Source of the DNA: JACCXG01 sp963785755
GTDB lineage: Bacteria; Acidobacteriota; Vicinamibacteria; Vicinamibacterales; 2-12-FULL-66-21
Assembly: GCA_963785755.1 (NCBI GenBank)
Contig: CAWAXG010000013.1
Coordinates: 620,001 to 684,000, forward strand
DNA length: 64,000 bases
Direction: 5' to 3'
In this document: positions 1 through 9,568 of the stretch, in pieces
How positions within the stretch are numbered: position 1 is the first letter of the stretch
Layout of the letters: each line of letters opens with the position of its first letter
Program-made: the position numbers and the translations under genes
Notes under the pieces: model-generated
What the model was told of the DNA's origin: nothing
What the model saw: the letters and a program-made list of their open reading frames with translations, nothing else
Database searches by the model: none

Positions 1-1011
1 GGAATCAGAATCCGAGGGCTTGGACACGTGAAAGGCTCCGGCCGCGATGAACAGAATGTGATCGGTCCGGACCATTCCATACTTCGTATTGACGGTCGTC
101 CCCTCGATGATCGGGAGAATATCGCGCTGCACGCCCTCGCGGCTGACGTCGGGTCCATGACCGCCTTCGCGCCCCGCGACCTTGTCGATCTCGTCGACGA
201 AGATGATGCCCGACTGCTGCACGCGCTCGACCGCGGCCCGGGCCACGCTCTCCATGTCGATCAGCTTCTGCTCTTCTTCCTGCGCGAGCGCCTCGAGCGC
301 TTCGGGAATCCGCAGCTTCCGCTTTTTCGACCGCCCCTGAAACAGGCCCGGGAGCATGTCCTTGATGTTGATGTCGACTTCCTCGACCGACGAGCCGGCG
401 ATGATCTCGAACGACGGAAAGCTCTTTTCGCGGACGTCGATCTCGACCTGCTTGTCGTCGAGCCGGCCCGATCGGAGCTGATCGCGCAGCTTCTCGCGCG
501 TGCGCTGCGCCTGCTCGCGGATGGACGCCGCCTGGTCGTCGTAGTCGACCGTATGCGGCAGCGGCGGGAGCAGCAGATCCAGCACTCGTTCTTCGGCAGC
601 GCGGGCCGCCTTCTCCCGGACCTCCCCGCGGCGCTCCTCGCGCACCATGTCGACGCCGAGCTCCACGAGGTCGCGAACCATCGACTCGACGTCGCGGCCG
701 ACGTAGCCGACCTCGGTGAATTTCGAGGCTTCAACTTTCAGGAACGGCGACTGCGCCAGGCGCGCCAGACGTCTGGCGATTTCGGTCTTGCCGACACCGG
801 TCGGACCGATCATCAGGATGTTCTTGGGCGCGATCTCTTCGGCGAGATCCGCGGGCAGCTTCTGCCTCCGCGTCCGGTTGCGCAGCGCGATGGCGACCGC
901 GCGCTTCGCCTGCGCCTGGCCGATGACGTACTTGTCCAGCTCCGCGACGATCTGTCTCGGAGTCAACGACTCGGCGTTCGTTGACGTGGTTTCAGGAAGA
1001 TAGATGGCCAT
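1..1011 (-). CDS. hslU: HslU, ATPase subunit of the HslUV protease (5' part, cut by window edge)
   Basis: HslU is the hexameric AAA+ unfoldase that feeds substrates into the HslV peptidase in the cytoplasm. About 337 N-terminal residues of a family of about 440-460 are present, and the frame is open to the window edge. The start MAIYLPETT is followed by the usual LTPRQIVAELDKYVIGQ segment. A Walker A motif GPTGVGKTE lies near residue 65, the pore motif GYVG near 92, the inserted I domain with a KKRK patch in the middle, and a Walker B FVDEIDK near 268. It follows hslV by 57 bases on the same strand, so the two are probably co-transcribed. The long antisense frame over it is a shadow. Confidence 0.96.
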   Translation of the reverse strand, partial: MAIYLPETTSTNAESLTPRQIVAELDKYVIGQAQAKRAVAIALRNRTRRQKLPADLAEEIAPKNILMIGPTGVGKTEIARRLARLAQSPFLKVEASKFTEVGYVGRDVESMVRDLVELGVDMVREERRGEVREKAARAAEERVLDLLLPPLPHTVDYDDQAASIREQAQRTREKLRDQLRSGRLDDKQVEIDVREKSFPSFEIIAGSSVEEVDINIKDMLPGLFQGRSKKRKLRIPEALEALAQEEEQKLIDMESVARAAVERVQQSGIIFVDEIDKVAGREGGHGPDVSREGVQRDILPIIEGTTVNTKYGMVRTDHILFIAAGAFHVSKPSDSDS

Positions 1012-1068
1012 GATATCGACCGACGCTTGGCGTTGTCCCTGGTTCCCTTCTCGACCGCCGCAGTGGAA

Positions 1069-1596
1069 TTAGAGTGCTTCGATGGTGATCTTGTCGTTCG
1101 AGTAGATGCAGATGGCGGCCGCGATCGTCATGGCCTCGTCCGCAATCTGACGCGCGCCGAGCGTGGTGTGGCGCGCCAGCGCCTTGGCCGCCGCCATCGC
1201 GTACACGCCTCCCGACCCGATCGCGATGATCCCATCATCGGGCTCGATCAGGTCGCCGTTTCCTGAGAGGAGATACGTGGACTTCTTGTCCATCACGAGC
1301 AGCATGGCCTCGAGCCGCCGGAGCATCCGGTCGGTCCGCCAGTCCTTGGCGAGCTCTACGGCCGAGCGCTCGAGATTCCCGCGATGCTGCTCCAGTTTGG
1401 TTTCGAACCGGGAGAACAGGGCGAAAGAGTCGGCCGCGGAACCGGCAAACCCGGCCAGGATCCGGTCGTTGTACAGCTTTCGGATCTTCCGGGCGGTCTG
1501 CTTGACGACCGTGTCGCCGAACGTCACCTGCCCGTCGCTGGCCATCACGGTCTCGTCGCGGTGACGAACCGCCAGAACCGTCGTTGCGAGGAACAT
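1069..1596 (-). CDS. hslV: HslV, peptidase subunit of the HslUV protease
   Basis: HslV is a threonine peptidase that forms two stacked hexameric rings and degrades proteins unfolded by HslU. The 175 residues match the family length. The N-terminus MFLATTVLAVR holds the expected threonine nucleophile, which would be exposed as Thr5 after removal of four residues; family members expose an N-terminal TT. The motifs SDGQVTFGDTVVK, ARKIRKLY, GFAGSAAD and the GSGGVYA segment are all family-typical. It is first in the hslV-hslU pair. In Bacillus-type genomes xerC lies directly upstream; here xerC is about 14 kb away on the same strand. No clear Shine-Dalgarno sequence precedes the start. Confidence 0.97.
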   Translation of the reverse strand: MFLATTVLAVRHRDETVMASDGQVTFGDTVVKQTARKIRKLYNDRILAGFAGSAADSFALFSRFETKLEQHRGNLERSAVELAKDWRTDRMLRRLEAMLLVMDKKSTYLLSGNGDLIEPDDGIIAIGSGGVYAMAAAKALARHTTLGARQIADEAMTIAAAICIYSNDKITIEAL

Positions 1597-1785
1597 CAGA
1601 AGGGCGATCGTATCAAAAGCCTGCAGATCGCAGGGTCAGGAGAACGGCTGGTTTCGAGGACACTTTTGTTGCCGATATCGGACAGCCGGGGTGACGAAAG
1701 AGCGGTAAAATGATGAAACATTGAGGAAGTCGCAGCTGGACGACTGGCAGATTGGTTGCTATTTCCTGTTCTGGAGGATCCCCCA

Positions 1786-2872
1786 ATGACTCGCGGCAAA
1801 TTGCTGATCGGGACGTTCGTGGCGGTAGTCGCAGCAGGGGTACTGCCAGCCGGCGCGCAGAGCCAGGGAGCCGGCAGCGCCACCCGGGAGCCCAGCACGT
1901 CGGGCGAGCGGACAGGCGGCAGCGCGGTCTCGCGGGGCGGCGATTCGGGACCCAGCTCCGCCGGCAGTCCGTCCAGTTCAGGCAGTTCAACTTCCAGCGG
2001 CTCCGGTTCCAGCAGCTCCGGCGACAGCGGCGCCAGCCGGTCCGCACCATCGTCCCCGTCTACGTTCGTCTCATCGCCGTCGCGCGGTGAGTACCACGTC
2101 GCACCAAGCCATCCGTCGGAACGTCAGGCCGCCCGGCAGCGGGGAGAGGGTGATGGACGGAGGCCGAGTGGCAATTCGAGCGGCTCGGGTGGCCGGGCCG
2201 TGCCGCGCGGCGGCGCTGACAGCGCGCCAACCGGCGATACGTCGCGTGGCGTATCCGCCTCGACCGGCAGCGATGAAGCGCCTTCTCGTCGAGCCGTGCC
2301 GGCATACAGCCGTCCGCGCGATGGCAATCCGCAGACCGGCACCGCCGTTGACCGTCAGAACGGAGGCGGTAACGGGGGTGCCTATCCGAACCCGATCTAC
2401 GGCGGCTACTACGGGTCGTCGTACCTGCTACCGCTCGCCGTACCGCCTCTACTACGTGCCCGGCGCCTATGGCTTCGGCCTTGGCTACTTCTACGATCCG
2501 CTCTGGTACGACCCATACGCGTACGGATATGGTTCCGGAGGGTATGGCTACGGCGGATACGGCTACGGCGGCTACGGCGGCGGCTACGGCGGCGGCGGCG
2601 GCTACTACGGCGGCAGCGGCCAGTCCGGATATGACAAGGGGCCGACCGGGGCCGTGAGGCTGAAGGTCAAACCGCGCGAGGCACAGGTTTTCGTCGACGG
2701 CTTCTTCGTCGGTGACATCGACAACTTCGACGGCATGTTTCAGAAGCTCGACATCGACTCCGGGGGGCACAAGATCGAAGTGCGCGCCGAGGGGTATGAA
2801 CCGATTCAGTTCGAATTGCTGGTCAGCGCCGGCGAGACCGTCACCTACAAGGGTGAGCTGAAGCGCAAGTAA
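1786..2872 (+). CDS. Exported Ser/Gly/Tyr-rich protein with C-terminal PEGA domain (frameshifted)
   Basis: The start MTRGKLLIG follows a GGAGG at 1773-1777 and opens a signal peptide that probably ends at PAGAQS. A long Ser/Gly-rich low-complexity region follows, then a Tyr/Gly region with GYGYGG-type repeats, then a PEGA domain (about 2640-2869; PREAQVFVDGFFVGDID, GGHKIEVRAEGYEP). PEGA domains are small beta-sandwich modules of extracytoplasmic proteins. The frame breaks near 2425: the first frame reads GGYYGSS and then nonsense, while the next frame carries on with YRSPYRLYYVPGAYG. Dropping one base, such as a C of TACCTGC, restores one protein of about 360 residues. Function unknown; surface or periplasmic role inferred. 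Confidence 0.8.
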
Positions 2873-2882
2873 CATAGCGGAC

Positions 2883-2903
2883 GGCTTCTCCACAGGAGGA
2901 GCC
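2883..2903 (+). promoter_or_regulatory. Hairpin that encloses a Shine-Dalgarno sequence
   Basis: GGCTTCTCC and GGAGGAGCC can pair over nine positions, one of them G-U, around a three-base loop. The right arm contains GGAGGA, the only purine-rich ribosome binding site before the ATG at 2915. It could mask that site, or simply be the end structure of the PEGA gene. Confidence 0.4.
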
Positions 2904-2914
2904 GCCCCGCTTCA

Positions 2915-3295
2915 ATGCTTTCGACAATCGCTGCAATCTCCGGCCTCTACGACCTGTTCGTAGGGGCCTTTTTATTGCTCGCCGCCGACCAGATGGCGTC
3001 GCTGTTCGGCGTCAGCCCCGCGAACCCCCGCATCTTTTCCGATCTCAACGCGATCTTTCTGCTGGCGGTCGGCGCCGGGTACTACCTGCCGTGGAGCCAG
3101 CCTGACGTCTACCGCGGCTACTTGTGGGTAATGGGACCCGGACTCAAAGGGGCGGGCGCGCTGGCGTTCGTACTCGATTACTTCTTCAGAGGGTCGCCGC
3201 AGTCGTTTCTGCTGTTCGCGGCGAGCGATGGAGTGCTTGCGGCCGTCACGCTGTATGCGCTCATGACGTCTCCCTCGCGGGCCGGACGCGCCTGA
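2915..3295 (+). CDS. Small four-helix membrane protein of unknown function
   Basis: A 126-residue protein with four hydrophobic segments, roughly residues 5-27, 42-60, 70-88 and 98-116, and short polar loops (PWSQPDVYRG). It carries no enzyme motif that I recognise. GGAGGA lies 13 bases before the ATG, inside a possible hairpin. It starts 42 bases after the PEGA gene, so both may share a transcript. It ends facing the permease gene on the other strand. An inner-membrane location is inferred from hydropathy only. Confidence 0.65.
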   Translation: MLSTIAAISGLYDLFVGAFLLLAADQMASLFGVSPANPRIFSDLNAIFLLAVGAGYYLPWSQPDVYRGYLWVMGPGLKGAGALAFVLDYFFRGSPQSFLLFAASDGVLAAVTLYALMTSPSRAGRA

Positions 3296-3323
3296 GATTC
3301 GCGGTGCCTGAATCGGGAACTGG

Positions 3324-4765
3324 TCAGACGCGCTGCTGGCCTGCGGATGCGCGCGTGCCGAGCAGGTAATACAGAGGCAGGCCCAATCCAATCACGATCA
3401 GACCGGCAGCGGACGGTCCCCAGGGCTGATCGCGCATCACCGGCACGACCAGATCCCGCCACAGCGCGTTGCAGACGATCAGCATCATCGCGATGACGAA
3501 GATCGCCGGCGCGATCGGATAGCCGAGCGCGCGGAACGGGCGAGGCGTATCGGGCTCGCGCCAGCGCAACACGAACAGCGCGCCGACCGCAATGCCTCCG
3601 AACAGAATGATGGAGAAGCCGGTGTAGGTCGTGAGCGTGTCGCCGCTGCCGCTCAACACGAGCAGGCTGCTCCAGACGGCCTGAGCGATGATCGCCGCGG
3701 CCGGGGTCTTGTAGCGCGGATGGATCTTGGCGGCGGCCGGCAGGAACAGCCCGTCACGAGCCATCGCGTAGTACACGCGCGGGCCGGCAAAGACGTTCGC
3801 GCTGATGCTCGCCGCAAGACTGATGATCGAGACGAGCCCCATGATGTGTCCGGCGAACTTGACCGAGCAGCACATCCGCGATCACATCGAGGACGCTTCC
3901 CTTCACCTGGGCCAGTCGATCGACTGGCAGTACGAAGAGATACAGCAGGTTGAGGAGGACGTAGATCGTGATGACGGCAATCGTGCCCATCGCCAGCGCG
4001 CGCGGCACGTTCCTGTCCTGGATCCTTGATCTCCTCGGCAATATACCCCGCGGCATTCCATCCCGAGTAGGCGAACATCACCGGGATCAGCGCCAGCAGC
4101 CATGCGGTCGCCGTGACCGGTCCCGCGCCCTGCTGGAGATTCGAGACCGAGCCGGTGCCAAATGAGAACCCCGCCGCAATGAACAGGAGAAGAGCAGAAA
4201 CCTTCAGCGCGGCGAGAATGTTCCCCATCAGCCGGCCCGGACCGACGCCACGCAGATGAATCCACGACATCAGGATGATGGTCGCCAGTGCGATCAGGGA
4301 CTGATTCGAGAAGACGAGAGGCACCCAGGGCAGCGGGATCCTGAAGATCTCGGTCGTGCTGCCGGCGCCCGGGAAGAACCGATCGAGATAGATCGCGAGA
4401 AAGACGGAGCTCGCGGCGATGGCCCCTGAGAACCCCGCGACGAAGGACGTCCAGCCGGTGAAGAACGCGGCCAATCGTCCATAGGCGTCGCGGAAGTACA
4501 CGTACTCGCCGCCGGCTCGAGGCCTGAGCGCAGCGAGCTCCGCATACGCCATCGCGCCAGCGAACGCGAGCGCGCCGCCGACGGCCCACACGCCGAGGAA
4601 CAGCCAGGGATGGGTTACGGTCGCGGCGACCAGCGGTGGCGTGAAGAGAATGCCACCGCCGATGACGTTCGAGACGATGACGGCCGCGGCATCGAACGGC
4701 CCCAGACGTCGTTCGAGCGCTGGCGCATCGGCATGCGGAGTGCTATCAGGTGGTCTGCGCGACAC
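3324..4765 (-). pseudogene. APC-family amino acid permease broken by two frame changes
   Basis: The translation is a typical amino acid-polyamine-organocation permease spread over three frames. Frame one (4765 to about 4010) has the family start FDAAAVIVSNVIGGGILFTPP and helices through FAYSGWNAAGYIAEEIKDP. Frame two (about 4010-3870) continues RNVPRALAMGTIAVITIYVLLNLLY. Frame three (about 3870-3324) continues FAGHIMGLVSII, GPRVYYAMARDGLF and the last helices. Each join needs one base removed, near CCAGGACAGG and CTCGGTCAAG on the coding strand. The repaired protein of about 480 residues has the usual 12 helices. It is last in the run headed by the sigma factor. It may be a true pseudogene, but sequence error is likelier because every part of the protein is conserved. 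Confidence 0.85.
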
Positions 4766-4798
4766 GATGATAATGGTCAGGAAGGCGTGTGAACGTCG

Positions 4799-5309
4799 CT
4801 ATCGGACAAGGAGCTCGCGCTTCAAGTCAATCGAGCCGATCTCGATCCACTGCGTCGAGCTGTGTTTCGCGAAGATGTAGCGCCCGCACGTCGCGGAACA
4901 TGCTGTGCTTGAGAATCTCGAGGCGGGTCTGCGGTGGATCGCCGGTGTAGCCGCGCTGGGGCCGCACCGTCAGCGGCGGCGACTGATCCCCCTCGGAGAT
5001 CGCGACAGTCTGCAGGAAGACCTCATCCCACTCTTCTTCCGTGCTGGCCCCGGGCGCCGCGGCCTGTCGAAAGACCACGTTCAACGCGACGCTGTTCAGA
5101 TTGACGCCGGGCTTGCGGCGGATGCGGAACTTCACGCTGGGAACGACCTTGTTCTTGCCCTCGACGATGCCGGCGTCGTACCACCCGCTGCTGCTCTCGG
5201 TGATGTCGAGCGCCTCCTTGATATCGACGGCGAACGAGGTGCACGAGAAGGCCAGCAGCGCCAGGGCGCCGAGCATGACGAGCGTCCCGCCGGGGCGACG
5301 CGCAAACAT
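4799..5309 (-). CDS. Exported protein of unknown function (frameshifted near its C-terminus)
   Basis: The start MFARRPGG leads into a hydrophobic segment and a likely signal peptidase site after SFA (VDIKEALDITESSSGWYDAG follows). The rest is predicted to be soluble with beta-rich patterns. The annotated frame ends at 4827 with a run of unrelated residues. One base removed near 4886 lets the neighbouring frame continue GRYIFAKHSSTQWIEIGSID to a stop at 4799-4801, which leaves 33 bases before the permease gene. I do not recognise the family. It sits in the minus-strand run with the sigma and anti-sigma genes and could be an envelope protein of that regulon (inference). Confidence 0.65.
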
Positions 5310-5323
5310 CGGGGGATTGTAGC

Positions 5324-6247
5324 TCAGAACTCCCGCACCTCGACTCGCTTACGGATCTCGTCCTTTTGGGTGCGATCCGCGTCATACACCGCGAGATCGC
5401 TGCCTTTGATCCGAAGCACCAGCGTGGACGAGGTGACGATCTCATTGGGTGACAGCTGGCTGTCGCCCCGCTGGGCCGCCACGGTCAGCCACTCATCAGG
5501 CTGAATGTTCATGCCACGACTATGCTCGAGCATGGCGTCGACGAGCGCTGCCTTGATCGCTTCCCGATACGCGGCGTTCGGATCCCGGAAGACCGGCATC
5601 GGCACCGGGGCGATCGGCTCTGCCACCGAGGTCGTCTCAGTCGCGCGGATCATGCCGCGATTCGCCGCGACCGAGGGATCCGCCATCTGCTGCACCGATC
5701 CGACCTGAATCTGCAGACGCCGGAGCGCCTGCTCCGCCTGCAGCTTCGGGGCGCCATCGGGCATGTCCTCAAATGCGCGGCGGAGCGACTCGAGCGTGTT
5801 CGACACGGCAAGATCGCGCTCGAGCGCGGTCACCGACATCACCAGGCTCGACTGCATCTCGGGAATCTCGACGTGGAAGAACACGCCGTATCCATCGAGG
5901 ACGAAGCCGCGTGCGCGCGCCTGGCCGGTGAAAAACGACACGTTCGGATTGCCGCTTCCCAGCTGCTCGGCCAGTTGCTCGGCGCCGCCGAGTACCGCGC
6001 GCGAGAGCACCGCCTCCATGATCCGGATGGGCTGCCGGCGCCGCTCGATCGGCATCGGAGCAACGGCCGGCGGCGCCTGCACCGGTGGGGTCGCGGTCGG
6101 TTCCTGTGCGACCGGCGACGGCGCCTGCGCGGGGAGCGCCTCGGCCTGCGTCGCGGGCGGTACGGGCACCGCAAGCTCCAGACCACGGCCGATCGCCGGG
6201 ACTATGAGAACTGCCATCAACGCGAGAAACATCCGATCCCTCACCAT
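5324..6247 (-). CDS. Exported Pro/Ala-rich protein of unknown function
   Basis: I place the start at the ATG at 6247 (MVRDRMFLALMAVLIVPAIG) because GAAGGGTG lies just before it and a signal peptide begins there; upstream starts at 6265 and 6319 are possible. A proline/alanine-rich linker (about residues 25-70) follows the signal peptide. Then comes a folded region with an FVLDGYGVFFHVEIP segment and a C-terminal part ending SSTLVLRIKGSDLAVYDADR. Residues near the middle (FEDMPDGAPKLQAEQALRRL) look helical. It begins 28 bases after the anti-sigma gene, which suggests co-expression. Function unknown; a periplasmic place is inferred. Confidence 0.65.
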   Translation of the reverse strand: MVRDRMFLALMAVLIVPAIGRGLELAVPVPPATQAEALPAQAPSPVAQEPTATPPVQAPPAVAPMPIERRRQPIRIMEAVLSRAVLGGAEQLAEQLGSGNPNVSFFTGQARARGFVLDGYGVFFHVEIPEMQSSLVMSVTALERDLAVSNTLESLRRAFEDMPDGAPKLQAEQALRRLQIQVGSVQQMADPSVAANRGMIRATETTSVAEPIAPVPMPVFRDPNAAYREAIKAALVDAMLEHSRGMNIQPDEWLTVAAQRGDSQLSPNEIVTSSTLVLRIKGSDLAVYDADRTQKDEIRKRVEVREF

Positions 6248-6275
6248 GTCACCCTTCTCTCTCATCACGCTCGCG

Positions 6276-7049
6276 TTAACGCTGCAACGAAATCGAGTGG
6301 AGATACCGCAGCGAATCATTGGCCTCGCGCAGCTGCTTCAGTTGAACGTTCGTGAGCCCCTGGGCCTGTCCGAGCGTCTGCTGCACGCGGGCGAAATCGC
6401 TCGCGCGCGCGGCCGAGAAATCGTTCCAGACCTGACCGATGCGCAAGTTGAGCTCGGTCTGCTGACGCGCTTCACTCTCAGCGAGGATCTTCCGCAACTC
6501 GGGCGCGGTGATCCCGGGCCGGCCTGAAGCCGCCAGCACGCCACTCTGAGTTGTCTGCCGCTGCTCGAGCTCCGCCAGTCGGCGCTCGAGTGCTTCGAAT
6601 TGTCCCTTCAACTGTTCTGACGTCGCCACCACGGGCCCAGTCGGTCCGACGGGTTCCGACGCGGGAACGCCGGGCGGGTTCGAGTCCGGCCGCGCGGACC
6701 ATCCCGTCCGAACGACGAGGCTCCCATCCTGGCCGTACTGCACTTCGAGATTCGCGATCGCCGCGGCACCCGCGAGCACGATCAGCGCCGCAGCGGCGGC
6801 GAGGCCCCACTGCGGCACGAAAGCCAGCCACCGCTTCGGCGCGACGGCCGCACGCGCCGACTGCACGACGGTGAAATTGAACTCGGGCTCCGGCGGCGAC
6901 CAGCTCGCGAGGTGCTGGCGCGTGTGCAGGAGCTCCGCCACTTCCTGACGGCACCCCTCGCATCCGCCGATGTGCGCCTCGAATGTCTCGCGGTCCGCCG
7001 CGGACAGTTCCCCGTAGAGATATCCGACCAGCTGCTCTTTGTTACACAT
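6276..7049 (-). CDS. Membrane-anchored anti-sigma factor with zinc-finger domain
   Basis: The N-terminus carries the HxxxCxxC zinc motif of ZAS/zf-HC2 anti-sigma domains (His26, Cys30, Cys33) in a region that would hold the ECF sigma factor in the cytoplasm. A single hydrophobic segment at about residues 80-99 would cross the inner membrane. The outer part has a proline-rich linker and a coiled-coil region (FEALERRLAELEQRQ and later QTELNLRIGQVW). Its ATG overlaps the end of the sigma gene by eight bases, so the pair is translationally coupled. The signal it senses cannot be read from the sequence. Confidence 0.88.
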   Translation of the reverse strand: MCNKEQLVGYLYGELSAADRETFEAHIGGCEGCRQEVAELLHTRQHLASWSPPEPEFNFTVVQSARAAVAPKRWLAFVPQWGLAAAAALIVLAGAAAIANLEVQYGQDGSLVVRTGWSARPDSNPPGVPASEPVGPTGPVVATSEQLKGQFEALERRLAELEQRQTTQSGVLAASGRPGITAPELRKILAESEARQQTELNLRIGQVWNDFSAARASDFARVQQTLGQAQGLTNVQLKQLREANDSLRYLHSISLQR

Positions 7050-7641
7050 GTTCTTTCCGTTGGGTGCCGAAGATGCTTTCCACTCCGGCTTGTGCGAGTT
7101 GCTTTCGCAGGACAGTGAGGCCCTGATAGAGGCGTGTCTTGACGGTGCTCAGCGGGCAGTCGAGCAGTTCGGCGATTTCCTGGAACGTGAGCCCGTGGTA
7201 TTCCTTCAGCACGATTGCGGTTCGCTGTTCGTCGGGGAGCATCGCCATGGCTTTGGCGACCGCCCGGCCAAGCTCGCGGCGCGCGACCAGGTCCTCGATG
7301 GTCTCCGCCGGCTCTACCTCCGAGGCGAGCTCGATGAGATCGACGCCTTCGGGAGCCTGGGCGACGGGGGCGCGGCGCTCCCGCCTGATCCAGTCGCGAC
7401 ACAGGTTCAGCGTGATGCGATAGAGCCAGGACGAGAATTTGGCCTGTCCCTTGAAGCCGCTGAGGGCGCGAAACGCACGAAGGAACGTCTCCTGGGCGAC
7501 GTCGCGCGCATCTTCTTCGCGGCCGATAACCCGATACGCCAGCGCGTAGATGGGCCGCTCCCAGCGCAGGACGAGCTGGTTGAAACTGTCGAGATCGCCG
7601 CCCATCGAGCGCGCGACCAGTTCTTCGTCTGTCGACGCCAT
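7042..7641 (-). CDS. ECF-type RNA polymerase sigma factor
   Basis: The protein has region 2 (FNQLVLRWERPIYALAYRV, DARDVAQETFLRAFRAL, FSSWLYRITLNLCRDW) and region 4 (LPDEQRTAIVLKEYHGLTFQEIAELL, STVKTRLYQGL). I choose MASTDEELV at 7641; the frame stays open for 29 more codons upstream without a family-like sequence. The stop TAA lies inside the first codons of the anti-sigma gene. The pair heads the minus-strand run 7641-3324 (anti-sigma, two exported unknowns, permease), which probably makes up at least part of its regulon (inference). It shares a 170-base upstream region with the divergent histidine kinase gene. Confidence 0.93.
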   Translation of the reverse strand: MASTDEELVARSMGGDLDSFNQLVLRWERPIYALAYRVIGREEDARDVAQETFLRAFRALSGFKGQAKFSSWLYRITLNLCRDWIRRERRAPVAQAPEGVDLIELASEVEPAETIEDLVARRELGRAVAKAMAMLPDEQRTAIVLKEYHGLTFQEIAELLDCPLSTVKTRLYQGLTVLRKQLAQAGVESIFGTQRKEHV

Positions 7642-7815
7642 GTACGAGGGTCGCCGGGTCCGTTCCGAAGAGAACGCCGTCAGCGCCGACAACGTCTGGA
7701 CACCGTCGTTGGTGAGCGCAGTCACCATGTTTAGACGCCGCCGGCCGTCAGGCGGCCTGAGTGCATTTTACCTTTTGCCTTCAACATCTTAGAATGCGCC
7801 TCGATTACCAGGTTG

Positions 7816-9474
7816 ATGCCTGACACGCAGGAACCCTCCGGGCGCGCGGCGGCGGACGGAACGGTGGACGCCGGCGCTGTTCCCTCGGAATTGAGCCGCT
7901 TGCGGTCGGAGGCAGCCCTCCACCAGCGGCTGCGGGACCTGACCGTCGCGTTTTCCCGCGGCGTCTCAGCGACGCTCAACGTCGACTCCGCGCTCCAGAC
8001 CCTCGTTTTCGACGCCAACAGCCTCCTCGGCGCCCGCCGGACGGCGGTCTGGCTCTATCAGCGGCGGGCCCACGAACTGACGCTCACTGCATCTTCGGAC
8101 GCCGCGGAGGCCGCCACGGCCGCCAGGATTCCAACGGACGAGGCCGATGCCCCAGCGGTGCGCGGGCTCAGGCTCGACCGGCCGATCGTCACGACCGAGG
8201 GGCCGGTCCAACAGCTGCTGGCGCCCCTTCGCGGCTGGCGCCGCGCTCTGGGGACGCTGGTCGTCGACGGCCCCTTCACCGACGAACTGGACCGCGTTCA
8301 GCTGATCGATCTCGCGCACGAACTGAGCCGGCAGCTGTCGACGGCGATCGAAAACATTCAGCTGCTCGAAGAAATCCTCCGCCAGCGCCGGCTGCTCGAG
8401 GACACCTTCAATTCGCTGATCGATCTCGTCGTCGTCACCGACAGCGCGCTGCGGGTCGTCCAGATGAACGACGCGTTCGTCGCGCGCATCGGGCTGTCGC
8501 GCGCCGAGTTGATGGAACATCCCCTCGAGGGGCTCGTGGGCGACGAAATGGCGGCCTGGGCATCCGCGCACGACGTCTCCGACGCGCCGCCCGAGAGCCC
8601 CGACGGGGCGCGCACCCGGCAGTTCGAGGACACGCGGCTGAGGGGCACATTCGCCACGACGATTACGCCGCTCATCACGCAGGGGAACGAGCCGACCGGC
8701 TACGTCCTGGTCGCACGAGACATCACGCATCAGCGGCGCCTCGAGAAGGATCGCGAGGCGCTGCGTGAACGCCTGTCACAGTCGGAAAAACTGGCGTCAC
8801 TCGGCCAGTTCGTGGCCGGCATCGCGCACGAGATGAACAATCCGCTTCAAGGTGTCCTCGGACATCTCGAGCTGATGATCGAAACGTCGGACGCAGCGAA
8901 GCCGCTGCGCCGCGATCTGCGCGCGATCTATCACGAGGCGGATCGCGCCGCGAAAATCGTCCGCAACCTGCTCGCGTTCACGGGCTCGCGGCGGCTGTCG
9001 CGCCGGCGCGTCATGCTCAGCCGCGTGCTCTCGCGGGTCATCGCCAGCCGCGAAGCCACGCTGGCCAAGGCCGGTATCGAAGTCGTCCGCAACGACGCGC
9101 CGGACCTGCCGCCGATCAGCGGCGATCCGCTCCTCCTGCATCAGGCGTTTCTCAATGTCTTCATCAACGCCGAGCATGCGATTCAGTCGCGCGGTCAGGG
9201 CGGGAGGATCGAGATCCACTCGAAAGCGGATCCGCCGAGCTCGAGCATCACGACCACCATCCGCGACACTGGACCGGGCATTCCGGCAGACGTCCTGACG
9301 AAAATCTTCGATCCCTTCTTCACCACGAAGGAAGTCGGAAAGGGCACCGGGCTCGGTCTCGCGATCACCTACGGGATCGTTCAGGACCACGGCGGCGCCA
9401 TCTATGCCGCGAACGCCCTCGACGGCGGCGCCATCTTCACGATCGAATTGCCGATGGCTCGCACGAACGCCTGA
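7816..9474 (+). CDS. GAF-PAS sensor histidine kinase, probably cytoplasmic
   Basis: The order is a GAF-like domain (about residues 40-185), a PAS domain (about 200-310, FNSLIDLVVVTDSALRVVQM), a HisKA domain with phospho-acceptor His338 in GIAHEMNNPLQG, and a HATPase domain with the N box, DTGPGI, FDPFFTTKEV and GTGLGLAI. There is no membrane segment, so it probably senses an internal cue. TTG at 7813 is an alternative start. It lies 94 bases before the HTH-receiver gene, a likely though untested partner. Confidence 0.92.
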   Translation: MPDTQEPSGRAAADGTVDAGAVPSELSRLRSEAALHQRLRDLTVAFSRGVSATLNVDSALQTLVFDANSLLGARRTAVWLYQRRAHELTLTASSDAAEAATAARIPTDEADAPAVRGLRLDRPIVTTEGPVQQLLAPLRGWRRALGTLVVDGPFTDELDRVQLIDLAHELSRQLSTAIENIQLLEEILRQRRLLEDTFNSLIDLVVVTDSALRVVQMNDAFVARIGLSRAELMEHPLEGLVGDEMAAWASAHDVSDAPPESPDGARTRQFEDTRLRGTFATTITPLITQGNEPTGYVLVARDITHQRRLEKDREALRERLSQSEKLASLGQFVAGIAHEMNNPLQGVLGHLELMIETSDAAKPLRRDLRAIYHEADRAAKIVRNLLAFTGSRRLSRRRVMLSRVLSRVIASREATLAKAGIEVVRNDAPDLPPISGDPLLLHQAFLNVFINAEHAIQSRGQGGRIEIHSKADPPSSSITTTIRDTGPGIPADVLTKIFDPFFTTKEVGKGTGLGLAITYGIVQDHGGAIYAANALDGGAIFTIELPMARTNA

Positions 9475-9568
9475 CGACGGGATTGAAGCCCTTGCTGACA
9501 GGGTGCTGCTGACGCTGGTCAACTTACGCGGCATCACCGGAGTCTGATAAAGGTACTCTCAAACTCCA

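Noticed and set aside
28..984. Long plus-strand frame of 318 codons
   Set aside because: It is antisense to hslU, whose translation is clearly conserved; high GC keeps the opposite frame open.
2400..2440. Programmed ribosomal frameshift in the PEGA gene
   Set aside because: No slippery heptamer is present, and similar shifts occur at unrelated places in other genes.
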